A DNA stretch of 64,000 nucleotides, from positions 1 to 64,000 of the forward strand of contig JBMOPO010000036.1 of NCBI GenBank assembly GCA_049325095.1. The letters are read 5' to 3'. Source of the stretch: JAGPUQ01 sp049325095 (GTDB lineage Bacteria; Pseudomonadota; Gammaproteobacteria; Pseudomonadales; Porticoccaceae). The notes under the pieces are model-generated. The model did not search any database, was not told where the DNA came from, and saw only the letters and a list, made by a program, of their open reading frames with translations. The translations under genes were made by a program, and so were the position numbers. Below are positions 1 to 8,107 of the stretch, piece after piece. Numbering within the stretch: position 1 is the stretch's first letter; every line of letters begins with the position of its first letter.

Positions 1-1303
1 TGCCGGGTATCGCCGCCAGCCCCTCGTCGAGCAGCTCCCGGGCCGCCTCATACTGCCCCTGCCGCATCAGCAGCTCGGCCTCGATCTGGAACAGGGCCGA
101 TGCCGGCTCCCTGTGCTCGGCGCGCAGCCGCCGCAGATGGGCGCGCGCCTCGGCCAGCCTGCCGGCATCGGTCAGCAGTTGGGCCGACTTCGCCGTGGCC
201 ACCAGCCAGCGCTCGCCCTCGACCCGCCGGAAGTGCTGGATGGCACGCTCGACATCCCCGTCCGCCTCGGCCAGTTCTCCCAACTGGAAATGGGCATCGC
301 TGCCGAGTTCGGGGTCCTCGGTCAGGCGTTCGAACTGCTCCCGCGCAGCGGCGATACGGCCGTCGCCGCGGTAGGCCAGCGCCAGGCCGAGGCGCAACAT
401 CGCGTGGTCGGGGAGGCGCTCCACCAGCGGGCCCAGTCGCGCTGCCGCCTGCCCGAAGTCGCGGCGGCCGAGCAGCATGCGCACATAGTTCCGGCTCAGG
501 CTGGCATCGTCGGGGTAGCGGGGCAATACCTGCTCGAGATGATCGAAGGCCTGGCCGGACAGGCCGGCCTCCTCCAGCAGTTGCGCGAACAACAGCTGGC
601 CGGCGGGATTGTCCGGCTGCAACGCCACGGTCCGCGCGGCCAGGGCGCGCGCCGCGTCCACCTGGCCGGCCTGCCACAGCAGCAATGCGCGACCAAACAG
701 CAGGTCGGGGTCGTCCGGAAACCGGGCCCCGAGCTCCTCGAAGGCGTTCAACAACTCCTGGCGCTGCGCCGGGGGCAGTTTGGCGGCCCGGGCGGTCAAT
801 TCGCGGATGACTTGCCCGGAACCCCGTTCGAGCAGCCAGGCGGCGTGGGGCAGGGCTTCCGGCAGGCGGCCCTGGCGGGCCAGCCCGACGGCCGCCAACT
901 CCCTGCCCCGCTGATTGTCCGGCTCGGCGGCCACCCACAGCAGTCCCAGTTCGGCCAGCGCCTCGCCGTCGCCCGCATACTCGGCGATCTGCGCCGCGCG
1001 GGCGATGACGCCGGGGTCGCCGGTGGCGTGGGCCTGCTCGCGATACCGGTCGAGCGCGAAGCGGACATCGCCGCGAATGCCGGCGGTCTCCGCGGCGAGC
1101 AGGGCATAGAGGGTTTGTGCCGGGAAGGCCCTGACGGGATAATTCGCGACGGGGTCGTCCCCCGCCGCGGCCGACCGCTCGGCGGCCGCGTCCGATTCAG
1201 CGCCGGGACCTGCCTGTCGGACCGCGGGTGCGGTGGGGTTCAGGGCGCAGGCGGCGAGCAAGCCGACCCCGAGACCGGCCAACAGACGAATCGCACGAAC
1301 CAC
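1..1303 (-). CDS. TPR-repeat lipoprotein (partial, C-terminus beyond window)
   Basis: The N-terminus reads as a lipoprotein signal: a short basic stretch, a hydrophobic core and a lipobox LAAC with the lipidated Cys near residue 19. The rest is a series of helical repeats with tetratricopeptide character, rich in Ala, Leu and Gly with recurrent pairs such as LGLALAYRGDG and FQLGELAEADGD. This predicts an envelope protein-protein interaction scaffold. It diverges from hemA, as the TPR gene next to lolB does in Pseudomonas (family context). No ATG is available; GTG at 1303 puts the signal peptide at the very start of the protein, which is why I chose it. About 434 codons are visible and the frame runs off the left edge. 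The exact function is unknown. Confidence 0.82.
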   Translation of the reverse strand, partial: MVRAIRLLAGLGVGLLAACALNPTAPAVRQAGPGAESDAAAERSAAAGDDPVANYPVRAFPAQTLYALLAAETAGIRGDVRFALDRYREQAHATGDPGVIARAAQIAEYAGDGEALAELGLLWVAAEPDNQRGRELAAVGLARQGRLPEALPHAAWLLERGSGQVIRELTARAAKLPPAQRQELLNAFEELGARFPDDPDLLFGRALLLWQAGQVDAARALAARTVALQPDNPAGQLLFAQLLEEAGLSGQAFDHLEQVLPRYPDDASLSRNYVRMLLGRRDFGQAAARLGPLVERLPDHAMLRLGLALAYRGDGRIAAAREQFERLTEDPELGSDAHFQLGELAEADGDVERAIQHFRRVEGERWLVATAKSAQLLTDAGRLAEARAHLRRLRAEHREPASALFQIEAELLMRQGQYEAARELLDEGLAAIPG

Positions 1304-1333
1304 GGCGGGAAGATGTCCTCACAGATCGGCGCC

Positions 1334-1342
1334 ATTGTAGCA
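1334..1342 (-). promoter_or_regulatory. extended -10 promoter element for the TPR gene
   Basis: Read on the minus strand the site is TGCTACAAT, an extended -10 (TG, one base, then TACAAT, 5 of 6 to consensus) lying 31 bases upstream of the GTG start. No good -35 is visible, as expected for the extended class. Transcription would start near 1327. This is inference from sequence only. Confidence 0.4.
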
Positions 1343-1428
1343 ACAACCCGTTGGACAGACTCCCGGCGACAATGGTTTCGCCCCGCGCCGCGACCGGCGG
1401 CGCGAGGCGCACCGGCCGCTCCCGCCCG

Positions 1429-2691
1429 ATGACCATCCAGGTGTTTGGCCTCAGTCACGACACCGCACCGCTGGCGCTGCGGGAGCGGGTCGCCTTCGCG
1501 TCCGAAACCCTGGCGGAGCACCTGCAGCGCGCGCGCCGGGAACTGGCGCTCGATGAGATCGCGATCCTGTCCACCTGCAATCGCACCGAAATCTATGCCG
1601 CCGGCGAGGCCAGCTTCAGCGGCTTCGGCGCCTGGCTCGCCGCCGCCCACCGCCTGTCGCCGACCGAATTGGTCGCCAGCTGCTACGCGCATCGGGACGA
1701 GTCGGCGCTGCGCCACATGATGCGGGTCGCCAGCGGGCTCGACTCCCTGGTATTGGGCGAACCCCAGATCCTCGGCCAGATGAAATCCGCCTATCTGGCG
1801 GCGCGCTCCGCCGGCGTTCTGGGCACGGTGCTCGAACAGTCCTTCCAGAGCGTCTTCGCCGCCGCCAAACGGGTCCGGTCGGAAACCGGCATCGGCGCCA
1901 ATCCGGTATCGGTCGCCTACACCGCGGTGAGCCTGGCGCGACAGATCTTCGGCCGCCTGGAGCCCCTGCACGCGATCCTGGTTGGCGCCGGCGACACCAT
2001 CGAGCTGGTCGCCCGGCACCTCGCGGAAGCCGAGCTGGCCGGACTCATCTTCGCCAACCGGACCCCGGACCGGGCCGCCCTGCTCGCCGCCCGCCACGGC
2101 GGCACGGTGCTGCCGCTGGCCGAGCTGCCCGAACAGCTGCACCGCGCCGATCTGGTCATCACCGCCACGGCGAGCCAGGTGCCGATCCTGGGCAAGGGGG
2201 CGGTGGAGTCGGCCCTCCGGCGCCGGCGGCGGCGCCCGATGCTGATGGTCGACATCGCCGTGCCCCGCGACATCGAACCGGAAGTGGGGCGCCTCGACGA
2301 CGTCTACCTGTACACCGTCGACGATCTGCGCGAGGTCATCCAGGAGGGCCGGCGGGCGCGCACCGAGGCCGCGCGCGCCGCCGAGGAGATCATCGAACTG
2401 GAAGTCGCGCGCTGGCAGCGCCGGCAACTGGCCCGCGACGCCGTCGGACTGATCCGCGCCTACCGGGGGCATGCCGCCGCGGTGCGGGACGCCGAGGTGG
2501 ACAGGGCCCTGCGCGCCCTGGAGGGCGGCCAGCCGCCGGAAGCGGTCCTGCGCCAACTGGCCAACAGCCTCACCAACAAGCTGCTCCATCATCCCACCGC
2601 GGGGCTCAAGCGGGCCGGCGAGGAGGGCCGGCAGGAGTCCCTGCGCTGGCTGCGCGAGCTGTTCGAGCCCGATCGCCCGGAGTCCTCGTGA
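1429..2691 (+). CDS. hemA: glutamyl-tRNA reductase
   Basis: Reduces the glutamyl group of glutamyl-tRNA(Glu) to glutamate-1-semialdehyde with NADPH, the first committed step of C5-pathway tetrapyrrole synthesis, in the cytoplasm. The 420-residue protein matches the usual length. The catalytic Cys50 sits in STCNRTEIY, the glutamyl-tRNA binding motif; a Rossmann-type NADPH site follows around residues 185-200 (VGAGDTIELVARHL), and the C-terminal third is the helical dimerisation domain. The frame is open further upstream, but ATG 1429 starts the family-typical segment TIQVFGLSHDTAPL, so the longer version is rejected. The gene ends in a 4-base GTGA overlap with prfA, implying coupled translation in a hemA-prfA-prmC operon. 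Confidence 0.97.
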   Translation: MTIQVFGLSHDTAPLALRERVAFASETLAEHLQRARRELALDEIAILSTCNRTEIYAAGEASFSGFGAWLAAAHRLSPTELVASCYAHRDESALRHMMRVASGLDSLVLGEPQILGQMKSAYLAARSAGVLGTVLEQSFQSVFAAAKRVRSETGIGANPVSVAYTAVSLARQIFGRLEPLHAILVGAGDTIELVARHLAEAELAGLIFANRTPDRAALLAARHGGTVLPLAELPEQLHRADLVITATASQVPILGKGAVESALRRRRRRPMLMVDIAVPRDIEPEVGRLDDVYLYTVDDLREVIQEGRRARTEAARAAEEIIELEVARWQRRQLARDAVGLIRAYRGHAAAVRDAEVDRALRALEGGQPPEAVLRQLANSLTNKLLHHPTAGLKRAGEEGRQESLRWLRELFEPDRPESS

Positions 2692-3770
2692 AGGCCTCGC
2701 TGCGCCGGCGCCTGGAGGAGCTCACCGAACGCCACGAGGAAGTGGGACACCTGCTCGGCGACGCCGCGGTGCTCGCCGATCCGCAGCGCTTTCGGGCGCT
2801 GTCGAGGGAATATGCCGAACTGGAGTCGGTGGCCGACACCTATCGGCGACACCGCAAAGCGGTGGCCGACATCGCCGCCGCCACCGGCATGCTGGACGAT
2901 GCCGATCCCGAACTGCGGGCCCTGGCGGAAGCGGAATTGCAGCAGGCCGAAGTCCTGCGCCAACGGCTGGAGGCCGAACTGCAGCTGTTGTTGCTGCCGC
3001 GCGATCCCAGTGACGACGCTAACCTCTTCCTGGAAATTCGCGCCGGTACCGGCGGCGACGAGGCGGCGCTCTTCGCCGGCGATCTGTTCCGCATGTACGC
3101 CCGCTACGTCGAATCGCGCGGGTGGCAGATGGAGGTCATCAGCCAGCGTCCCGGCGAGCACGGCGGCTACCGGGAGATCATCACCCGGGTGATCGGCCCC
3201 GGGGCCTACGGGCGGCTCCGCTTCGAGTCCGGCGCGCACCGCGTGCAGCGGGTGCCGGCGACCGAGTCCCAGGGCCGCATCCATACCTCGGCCTGCACCG
3301 TCGCGGTGATGCCGGAGGTCGCCGAGGTGGATGCGATCCACATCGACCCCGCGCAGCTGCGCATCGACACCTTCCGCTCCTCCGGCGCCGGCGGCCAGCA
3401 CGTCAATGTCACCGACTCGGCGGTGCGCATCACCCACCTGCCCACCGGCACCGTGGTCGAATGTCAGGACGAGCGCTCCCAGCACAAGAACCGCGCCAAG
3501 GCGATGGCCCTGCTGCAGGCGCGCCTGCTCGCCGCCGAGCGCGAACGGCAGGCCCGCGAACAGGCCCAGTTGCGCCGCGGCCTGGTCGGCAGCGGCGATC
3601 GCTCGGAGCGGATCCGGACCTACAATTTTCCGCAGGGCCGGGTGACCGACCACCGCATCAACCTGACCCTGTATCAGCTCGACAGCATCCTCGCTGGGGA
3701 ACTGGACCCGCTGCTCGAACCCCTGAGCAACGAATTCCGCGCCGAACAGTTGGCGGCGCTGGCCGACTGA
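2688..3770 (+). CDS. prfA: peptide chain release factor 1
   Basis: Class I release factor recognising UAA and UAG stop codons and triggering peptidyl-tRNA hydrolysis on the ribosome. The 360-residue protein carries the RF1-type codon-recognition tripeptide PAT at residues 190-192 (RF2 would have SPF) and the catalytic GGQ at 235-237, whose Gln is the substrate of the PrmC methylase encoded next. Translation begins at GTG 2688, overlapping the hemA stop by 4 bases, so the two genes are probably translationally coupled. A 3-base gap separates it from prmC. Confidence 0.97.
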   Translation: MKASLRRRLEELTERHEEVGHLLGDAAVLADPQRFRALSREYAELESVADTYRRHRKAVADIAAATGMLDDADPELRALAEAELQQAEVLRQRLEAELQLLLLPRDPSDDANLFLEIRAGTGGDEAALFAGDLFRMYARYVESRGWQMEVISQRPGEHGGYREIITRVIGPGAYGRLRFESGAHRVQRVPATESQGRIHTSACTVAVMPEVAEVDAIHIDPAQLRIDTFRSSGAGGQHVNVTDSAVRITHLPTGTVVECQDERSQHKNRAKAMALLQARLLAAERERQAREQAQLRRGLVGSGDRSERIRTYNFPQGRVTDHRINLTLYQLDSILAGELDPLLEPLSNEFRAEQLAALAD

Positions 3771-3773
3771 GTC

Positions 3774-4640
3774 ATGGCCAGTATCGGCGACCTGCTGCGC
3801 CGTGCCGGGGAATTGGCGGCCGCCTCCCCCAGCCCGCGCCTCGACCTCGAGCTGCTGATCTGCGCCGCCGCCGGCTGCTCCCGTACCGCGCTGTACGTGC
3901 GCCCGGAGACCGAGCTGCCCTCGACCGCCCTGGCGCGGTTCGAGGCCCTGCTGGCGCGCCGGCAGAGCGGCGAGCCCATGGCCTACCTGCTCGGCGCGCG
4001 GGAGTTCTGGTCCCTGTCCCTGCGGGTGTCACCCGCCACCCTGATCCCCCGGCCGGAGACCGAGCGCCTGGTGGAGCTGGCGCTGGCCCTGGTCGCGGAA
4101 CCGCGGGCGCGGGCGCTGGATCTCGGCACCGGCAGCGGCGCCATCGCCCTGGCCCTGGCCAGCGAGCGGCCGGCCTGGCGGATCACCGGCGTCGACCGCT
4201 CCGCCGCCGCCCTGCAGGTGGCCGAATCCAACCGCGCGGCACTGGCGCTGGACAATGTCCGCTTTCGCCAGGGCGACTGGCTGGCCGGCGAGCGGGGGTG
4301 CTATCACCTGATCGTCGCCAACCCGCCCTATGTCGATCCCCGGGACCCGCACCTGACCCGGGGCGATGTGCGCTTCGAGCCGCGCGCGGCCCTGGTCGCC
4401 GGGGAGCGCGGTCTCGCCGCGCTGCGCGCCATCGCCGGCGCGGCCCCCGCCCACCTGCTGCCGGGCGGCTGGCTGCTGCTCGAGCACGGCGCCGAGCAGG
4501 GCGCGGCGGTGCGGGCACTGTGCGCGGCGGCACTGGAGGAGGTGCGCAGCTGGCGCGACCTGGCCGGCCGCGAGCGGGTCAGCGGCGGCCGCCGGCCGGC
4601 CGGAGGGCTACAACACACGGCAGGGGAAACCGAAAAATGA
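3774..4640 (+). CDS. prmC: release factor glutamine methyltransferase (HemK/PrmC)
   Basis: Methylates the Gln of the GGQ motif in RF1 and RF2 using S-adenosylmethionine. The 288-residue protein has an N-terminal helical substrate-recognition domain, the SAM-binding loop DLGTGSG at about 116-122 and the glutamine-methylase signature NPPY at 183-186. It follows its substrate gene prfA, the standard arrangement in this lineage. Unusually, its stop codon overlaps the start of a luciferase-like oxidoreductase gene by 4 bases (ATGA). Confidence 0.96.
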   Translation: MASIGDLLRRAGELAAASPSPRLDLELLICAAAGCSRTALYVRPETELPSTALARFEALLARRQSGEPMAYLLGAREFWSLSLRVSPATLIPRPETERLVELALALVAEPRARALDLGTGSGAIALALASERPAWRITGVDRSAAALQVAESNRAALALDNVRFRQGDWLAGERGCYHLIVANPPYVDPRDPHLTRGDVRFEPRAALVAGERGLAALRAIAGAAPAHLLPGGWLLLEHGAEQGAAVRALCAAALEEVRSWRDLAGRERVSGGRRPAGGLQHTAGETEK

Positions 4641-5656
4641 AAATCGACAGCAGTTTCAGTTTCGACGATCGCCTCGACGACATCGGGGTCATCCAGGAGC
4701 GCTTCCGGCGCCTCGAGCGGCTGGGCTTCGACGGCGTGGTGACCGCGGAGATCCGCAACGACCCCTTCGTGGCGGTCGGCCTGGGCGCCGCGGTGACCGA
4801 GCGGGTCGAACTGCGCACCGGCATCGCGGTGGCCTTCGCGCGCAATCCCATGACCATGGCCTACAGCGCGCATGACCTCAACCTCTACTCGCGCGGGCGC
4901 TTCACCCTGGGCCTGGGCTCCCAGATCCAGGCGCACATCACCAAGCGCTTCGGCATGCCCTGGCACGGCCCGGCGCGACAGATGGCCGAATTCATCCGCG
5001 CCCTGCACGCCATCTGGGACTGCTGGTACGAGGGCAAGCCGCTGAATTTCCGCGGCCAATACTATCGCCACACCCTGATGACCCCGGACTTCACCCCCCA
5101 TGACACCCGCTTCGGCCGGCCGCGAGTGGTGATGGCCGCGGTGGGCCCACTGATGATCGACACCGCGGCAAGGGAGGCCGACGGCATCCTCATCCACACT
5201 TTTTGTACGCCGAAGTATCTGGAGGAACAAATCCTGCCGCGCATTCACGCCACGCGCGCCGAGCGCGGCCGGCGCCGCGAGGATTTCGAGGTGTCGTTCC
5301 CGCCGTTCGTGGTGACCGGCGCGACCGAGGCGGAGTTCGAAGCGGCCAAACGGCGGGTGAAGTACCGGATCGCCTTCTACGGCTCGACGCCGGCCTATCG
5401 CCCGGTACTGGAATGCCACGGCTGGCAGGACCTGCAACCCAAGCTCAATCAGCTATCGAAGAACCATGGCTGGGACCGGATGCCGGATCTGATCAGCGAT
5501 GAAATGCTGGAAACCTTCGCCGTGGTGGGAGAACCGCGCCAGGTCGCCCAACGGATCAAGGCGCGCTACGGTCACCTGGTGGATCGGCTGACGCTCGAAA
5601 GCGGTTCGCCGGAGGAGATCCTGAGCGAACAGCTCCGGATCCTGCGCGGGCAATGA
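4637..5656 (+). CDS. LLM-class (F420/FMN-dependent) oxidoreductase, TIGR03617-like
   Basis: A 339-residue single-domain TIM-barrel flavoenzyme of the luciferase-like monooxygenase superfamily. Family marks seen: the segment LGFDGVVTAEIRNDPFVAVG near the N-terminus, GIAVAFARNPMTMAY, and GRFTLGLGSQIQAHITKRFGMP, which resembles the F420-dependent TIGR03617 group described mainly in actinobacteria. Substrate and cofactor are unknown; F420 use in a gammaproteobacterium is not assured and FMN is possible. ATG 4637 overlaps the prmC stop (ATGA), so the gene is apparently the fourth cistron of the hemA operon. It converges with the amidohydrolase gene, with a hairpin directly after its stop. Confidence 0.85.
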   Translation: MKIDSSFSFDDRLDDIGVIQERFRRLERLGFDGVVTAEIRNDPFVAVGLGAAVTERVELRTGIAVAFARNPMTMAYSAHDLNLYSRGRFTLGLGSQIQAHITKRFGMPWHGPARQMAEFIRALHAIWDCWYEGKPLNFRGQYYRHTLMTPDFTPHDTRFGRPRVVMAAVGPLMIDTAAREADGILIHTFCTPKYLEEQILPRIHATRAERGRRREDFEVSFPPFVVTGATEAEFEAAKRRVKYRIAFYGSTPAYRPVLECHGWQDLQPKLNQLSKNHGWDRMPDLISDEMLETFAVVGEPRQVAQRIKARYGHLVDRLTLESGSPEEILSEQLRILRGQ

Positions 5657-5680
5657 AAAACCCGGCCTTGCGGCCGGGTT
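5656..5680 (-). terminator. intrinsic terminator between converging genes
   Basis: A perfect 9-base inverted repeat (5659-5667 with 5672-5680, stem AACCCGGCC, 4-base loop) lies between the converging oxidoreductase and amidohydrolase genes. On the minus strand the stem is followed by a run of T, so it is a canonical Rho-independent terminator for the amidohydrolase. On the plus strand only two T follow the stem, so termination there would be weaker. Confidence 0.8.
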
Positions 5681-5708
5681 CCAGACGCTGCGGTGCTTGA
5701 GCGAGGCT

Positions 5709-7418
5709 TCAACCGTCGCCGTGGCGCAGCAGCCGGCCCGAGTAGGCGTTGGTCTCGCGGTCGTGATCGATGGTGATCTGGCCGTTGACCAGCACATAGT
5801 CGTAGCCCCTGGCGCGCTGGACCCGGCGCCATTCGCCACCGGGCATGTCGTGGGTGATCTCGGCCGGCAGGGCCTCCAGTTTTTCGTAGTCGTAGACCAC
5901 GATGTCGGCCGGCGACCCGACCCGCAGCTGGCCGCGGTTGTTGAACCCTGCCAGTGCCGCCGGCAGTGCCGAGAGCCGCCAATGCGCCTCCTCCAGGGAC
6001 AGCATCTGGTGCTCGCGCACGTATTTGGCCAGCGCCTCGGTGGGATAGCGCCCAGCGGTGAGGAACCTGGTGTGGGCGCCGCCGTCGGAGACCCCGAAGG
6101 TCACGTAGGGATCGTCGATGATCTCCTTCATGTATTGCAGGTTGCCGGCATTGGGCAGGGTGGCGAAGAACTCTGCCTTGAGGTTGGTGCCCACGGCGAT
6201 GTCGAGCAGGGCATCGACCGGATGCTTGCCGGTCTTCTGCGCGACCAGGCTCATCTTGTGGTCCTTGAACTCGTTGAACTTGTCCGAGTGGGTGCGCACC
6301 AGGACCACTTCCTCAATCGGCCCGGTGGCGGAGATGCCGGGCGGATTAGCGCGCAGCGCCGCGCGCCGGCCGGGATCGGCCATCTTCGCCAGGCGCTCCT
6401 CGAAGCTGCCGGTGGTGACCTCGCGCCAGGCGTCGGAGTCGTCCCACAGATTCCACTCGTCGAGCGAGAAGGTGAAGCCGGAGTCGGTGGTCAGGCCCTG
6501 GCCGTAGACCTTGTTGCCGCGCGCATGGCACTCGCGCAGCCAGCGCAGGGTGCTGCGGTGCACCTCGGGATCGCTGGCCACCGCCTGGACCACGTTGTAG
6601 AGCAGCGGGCGGCCGCTGACCTCCGCGACCTGCTCCATGTGCGCGCGATCGTGGTCGGGATCGCGACCGCTCAACATGGTCATCTGGATGAAGCCCTCGT
6701 TGCGCTTGGCGAGCACCCTGGCCAGCGCCAGACAGGTTTCGTCGTGCATGACATCCGTGGGCATGGGAGAGCCGTCGAAGTCGCGCTGCACGTCCGCCCC
6801 ACAGCCGGGCGCGAGGCGCTGCGCGGACCAGCCGCAGCCGCCGGCGTCCATGGCCTCCTCCAGCAGGCGGCACAGTTCGGCCTCCTCCGCGGGCGTCGGC
6901 TTCTCCCCGGCCTTGGCGCGCTCGAAGCCCATCACCCAGATCAGCAGCGGCGCCACCGGCACATAGGGCAGGATGTTGATCGCCTTGGGGGTTCGCTCGA
7001 CGCTGTCGAGAAACTCCGGAAAGGTGACCCAGTCCCAGGGCATGCCGGCCTTCATGGACTCGAAGGGGATCGCCTCGACCCGGGTCATCGACAGCATGGA
7101 GCGCTCGCGCAGCTCCGGTGCCACCGGGGCGAAGCCGAAGCCGCAGTTGCCGATCACCACCGAGGTGATGCCGTGCCAGCCGGACAGGGTGCAATAGGGG
7201 TCCCAGAACAGTTGCGCGTCATAGTGGGTGTGCAGATCGATGAAACCCGGGCAGACATGCTTGCCGCCGGCGTCGATCACCCGCTCCGCGTCCTTGGCGT
7301 CGAGGCGGCCGATCTTGGCGATGATGCCGTCCTTGATGCCGATGTCGCCCCGGTAGCGGGGGATCCGGGTGCCGTCGAAAATGGTGCCGTTCTTGATGAT
7401 GGTGTCGAACCTGGCCAT
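5709..7418 (-). CDS. amidohydrolase, D-aminoacylase / N-acyl-D-amino-acid deacylase family
   Basis: A 569-residue metal-dependent hydrolase of the amidohydrolase superfamily. The N-terminal beta-sandwich segment (MARFDTIIKNGTIFDG) leads into the metal-binding HxH in GFIDLHTHYDAQ around residue 65; the late catalytic Asp is seen in GVSDGGAHTRF, and a C-terminal sandwich segment ends in the typical VNGQ. The best family match by motif is the D-aminoacylase group (TIGR/COG3653-like), which hydrolyses N-acyl-D-amino acids, but many members act on unknown amides. It is transcribed alone, with a terminator at its 3' end and 219 bases upstream before the PilZ gene. Substrate not predictable from sequence. 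Confidence 0.88.
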   Translation of the reverse strand: MARFDTIIKNGTIFDGTRIPRYRGDIGIKDGIIAKIGRLDAKDAERVIDAGGKHVCPGFIDLHTHYDAQLFWDPYCTLSGWHGITSVVIGNCGFGFAPVAPELRERSMLSMTRVEAIPFESMKAGMPWDWVTFPEFLDSVERTPKAINILPYVPVAPLLIWVMGFERAKAGEKPTPAEEAELCRLLEEAMDAGGCGWSAQRLAPGCGADVQRDFDGSPMPTDVMHDETCLALARVLAKRNEGFIQMTMLSGRDPDHDRAHMEQVAEVSGRPLLYNVVQAVASDPEVHRSTLRWLRECHARGNKVYGQGLTTDSGFTFSLDEWNLWDDSDAWREVTTGSFEERLAKMADPGRRAALRANPPGISATGPIEEVVLVRTHSDKFNEFKDHKMSLVAQKTGKHPVDALLDIAVGTNLKAEFFATLPNAGNLQYMKEIIDDPYVTFGVSDGGAHTRFLTAGRYPTEALAKYVREHQMLSLEEAHWRLSALPAALAGFNNRGQLRVGSPADIVVYDYEKLEALPAEITHDMPGGEWRRVQRARGYDYVLVNGQITIDHDRETNAYSGRLLRHGDG

Positions 7419-7637
7419 GGAGGTACTCCCCTGTCGCGGGTCGCAAACCCCGGGCGTGCATCGACAGACTGCGGCGCAGCGGCCGGGCGGACCCTTGTTG
7501 TTGTGAGGTAAGTCAGAACTCGCCGGTACGACCGACTATAGCGCAGACCCAAAGACCCCACCCACAGCGCCGGGGGACCCGAACCGGGCTTGCAGTCGCG
7601 GCTGGAAAGGGGTGGGGGCGGGCCGGCGCAACGCCGC

Positions 7638-8009
7638 TCAGGAAATCCCGTAGCTGCGCGCGGTCTGGAGCAACAGCAGGCGGTCGGCAGGATCCAGGGC
7701 GACGAACTCGCAGCCGACCCGGTTCTCGGCACCCTGCGCCCCGGTGGTGTGCTGCCAGGCGATGCGCACCCCGGCGTCGATCGCCACCAGGCCCTTGTCG
7801 GGATGGGGCAGGTGAATGGTGACCAGCCGATTGCCGGGCGGCGGCAACGGGCGATGGGCGTGCAGCATCATGCCGCCGGTGGCGATGTCGCCCAGATAGC
7901 CGATCATGGCGTGGCTGTTGTGGTCGTAGACTCTGGCCAGCGCCACCAGCCGGGTCCGCCGGGAACGGCGGGTGTCGGAACTGGGGGCGGATGGCGGGTG
8001 CGCTGGCAT
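7638..8009 (-). CDS. PilZ-domain protein
   Basis: A small (123-residue) single-domain protein. The c-di-GMP binding signature of PilZ is present: an Arg-rich first motif RRTRL near residue 15 and a second motif DIATGGM about 25 residues later (consensus D/NxSxxG, here with Ala-Thr in place of the usual Ser position), followed by the beta-barrel strands. The predicted role is a c-di-GMP effector, perhaps in motility or surface behaviour; no partner is encoded nearby. The frame extends to an ATG at 8066, but ATG 8009 begins the more typical low-complexity lead MPAHPPSAP. It diverges from the flavoprotein gene at 8108. Confidence 0.78.
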   Translation of the reverse strand: MPAHPPSAPSSDTRRSRRTRLVALARVYDHNSHAMIGYLGDIATGGMMLHAHRPLPPPGNRLVTIHLPHPDKGLVAIDAGVRIAWQHTTGAQGAENRVGCEFVALDPADRLLLLQTARSYGIS

Positions 8010-8107
8010 CGGTCGATCATAGCCACGGCGGCCGACCCTGCCAAGCGCTTGCCGGCCAAGCGGCACGCAATATCGACGACGAAGGTACGAGAATCAGCGA
8101 GGAAAAC

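Noticed and set aside
1351..1373. TTGGAC and GACAAT upstream of hemA as a promoter
   Set aside because: The spacer is only 11 bases, too short for sigma-70.
113..1432. A plus-strand frame opposite the TPR lipoprotein that could have been taken for an upstream gene of hemA
   Set aside because: The minus strand carries a lipoprotein signal and TPR pattern; the plus-strand protein is Gln/Gly-rich shadow sequence.
7419..7637. A TATAGT on the minus strand in the spacer between the PilZ gene and the amidohydrolase as a promoter
   Set aside because: No acceptable -35 at 16-18 bases; left unlisted as too weak.
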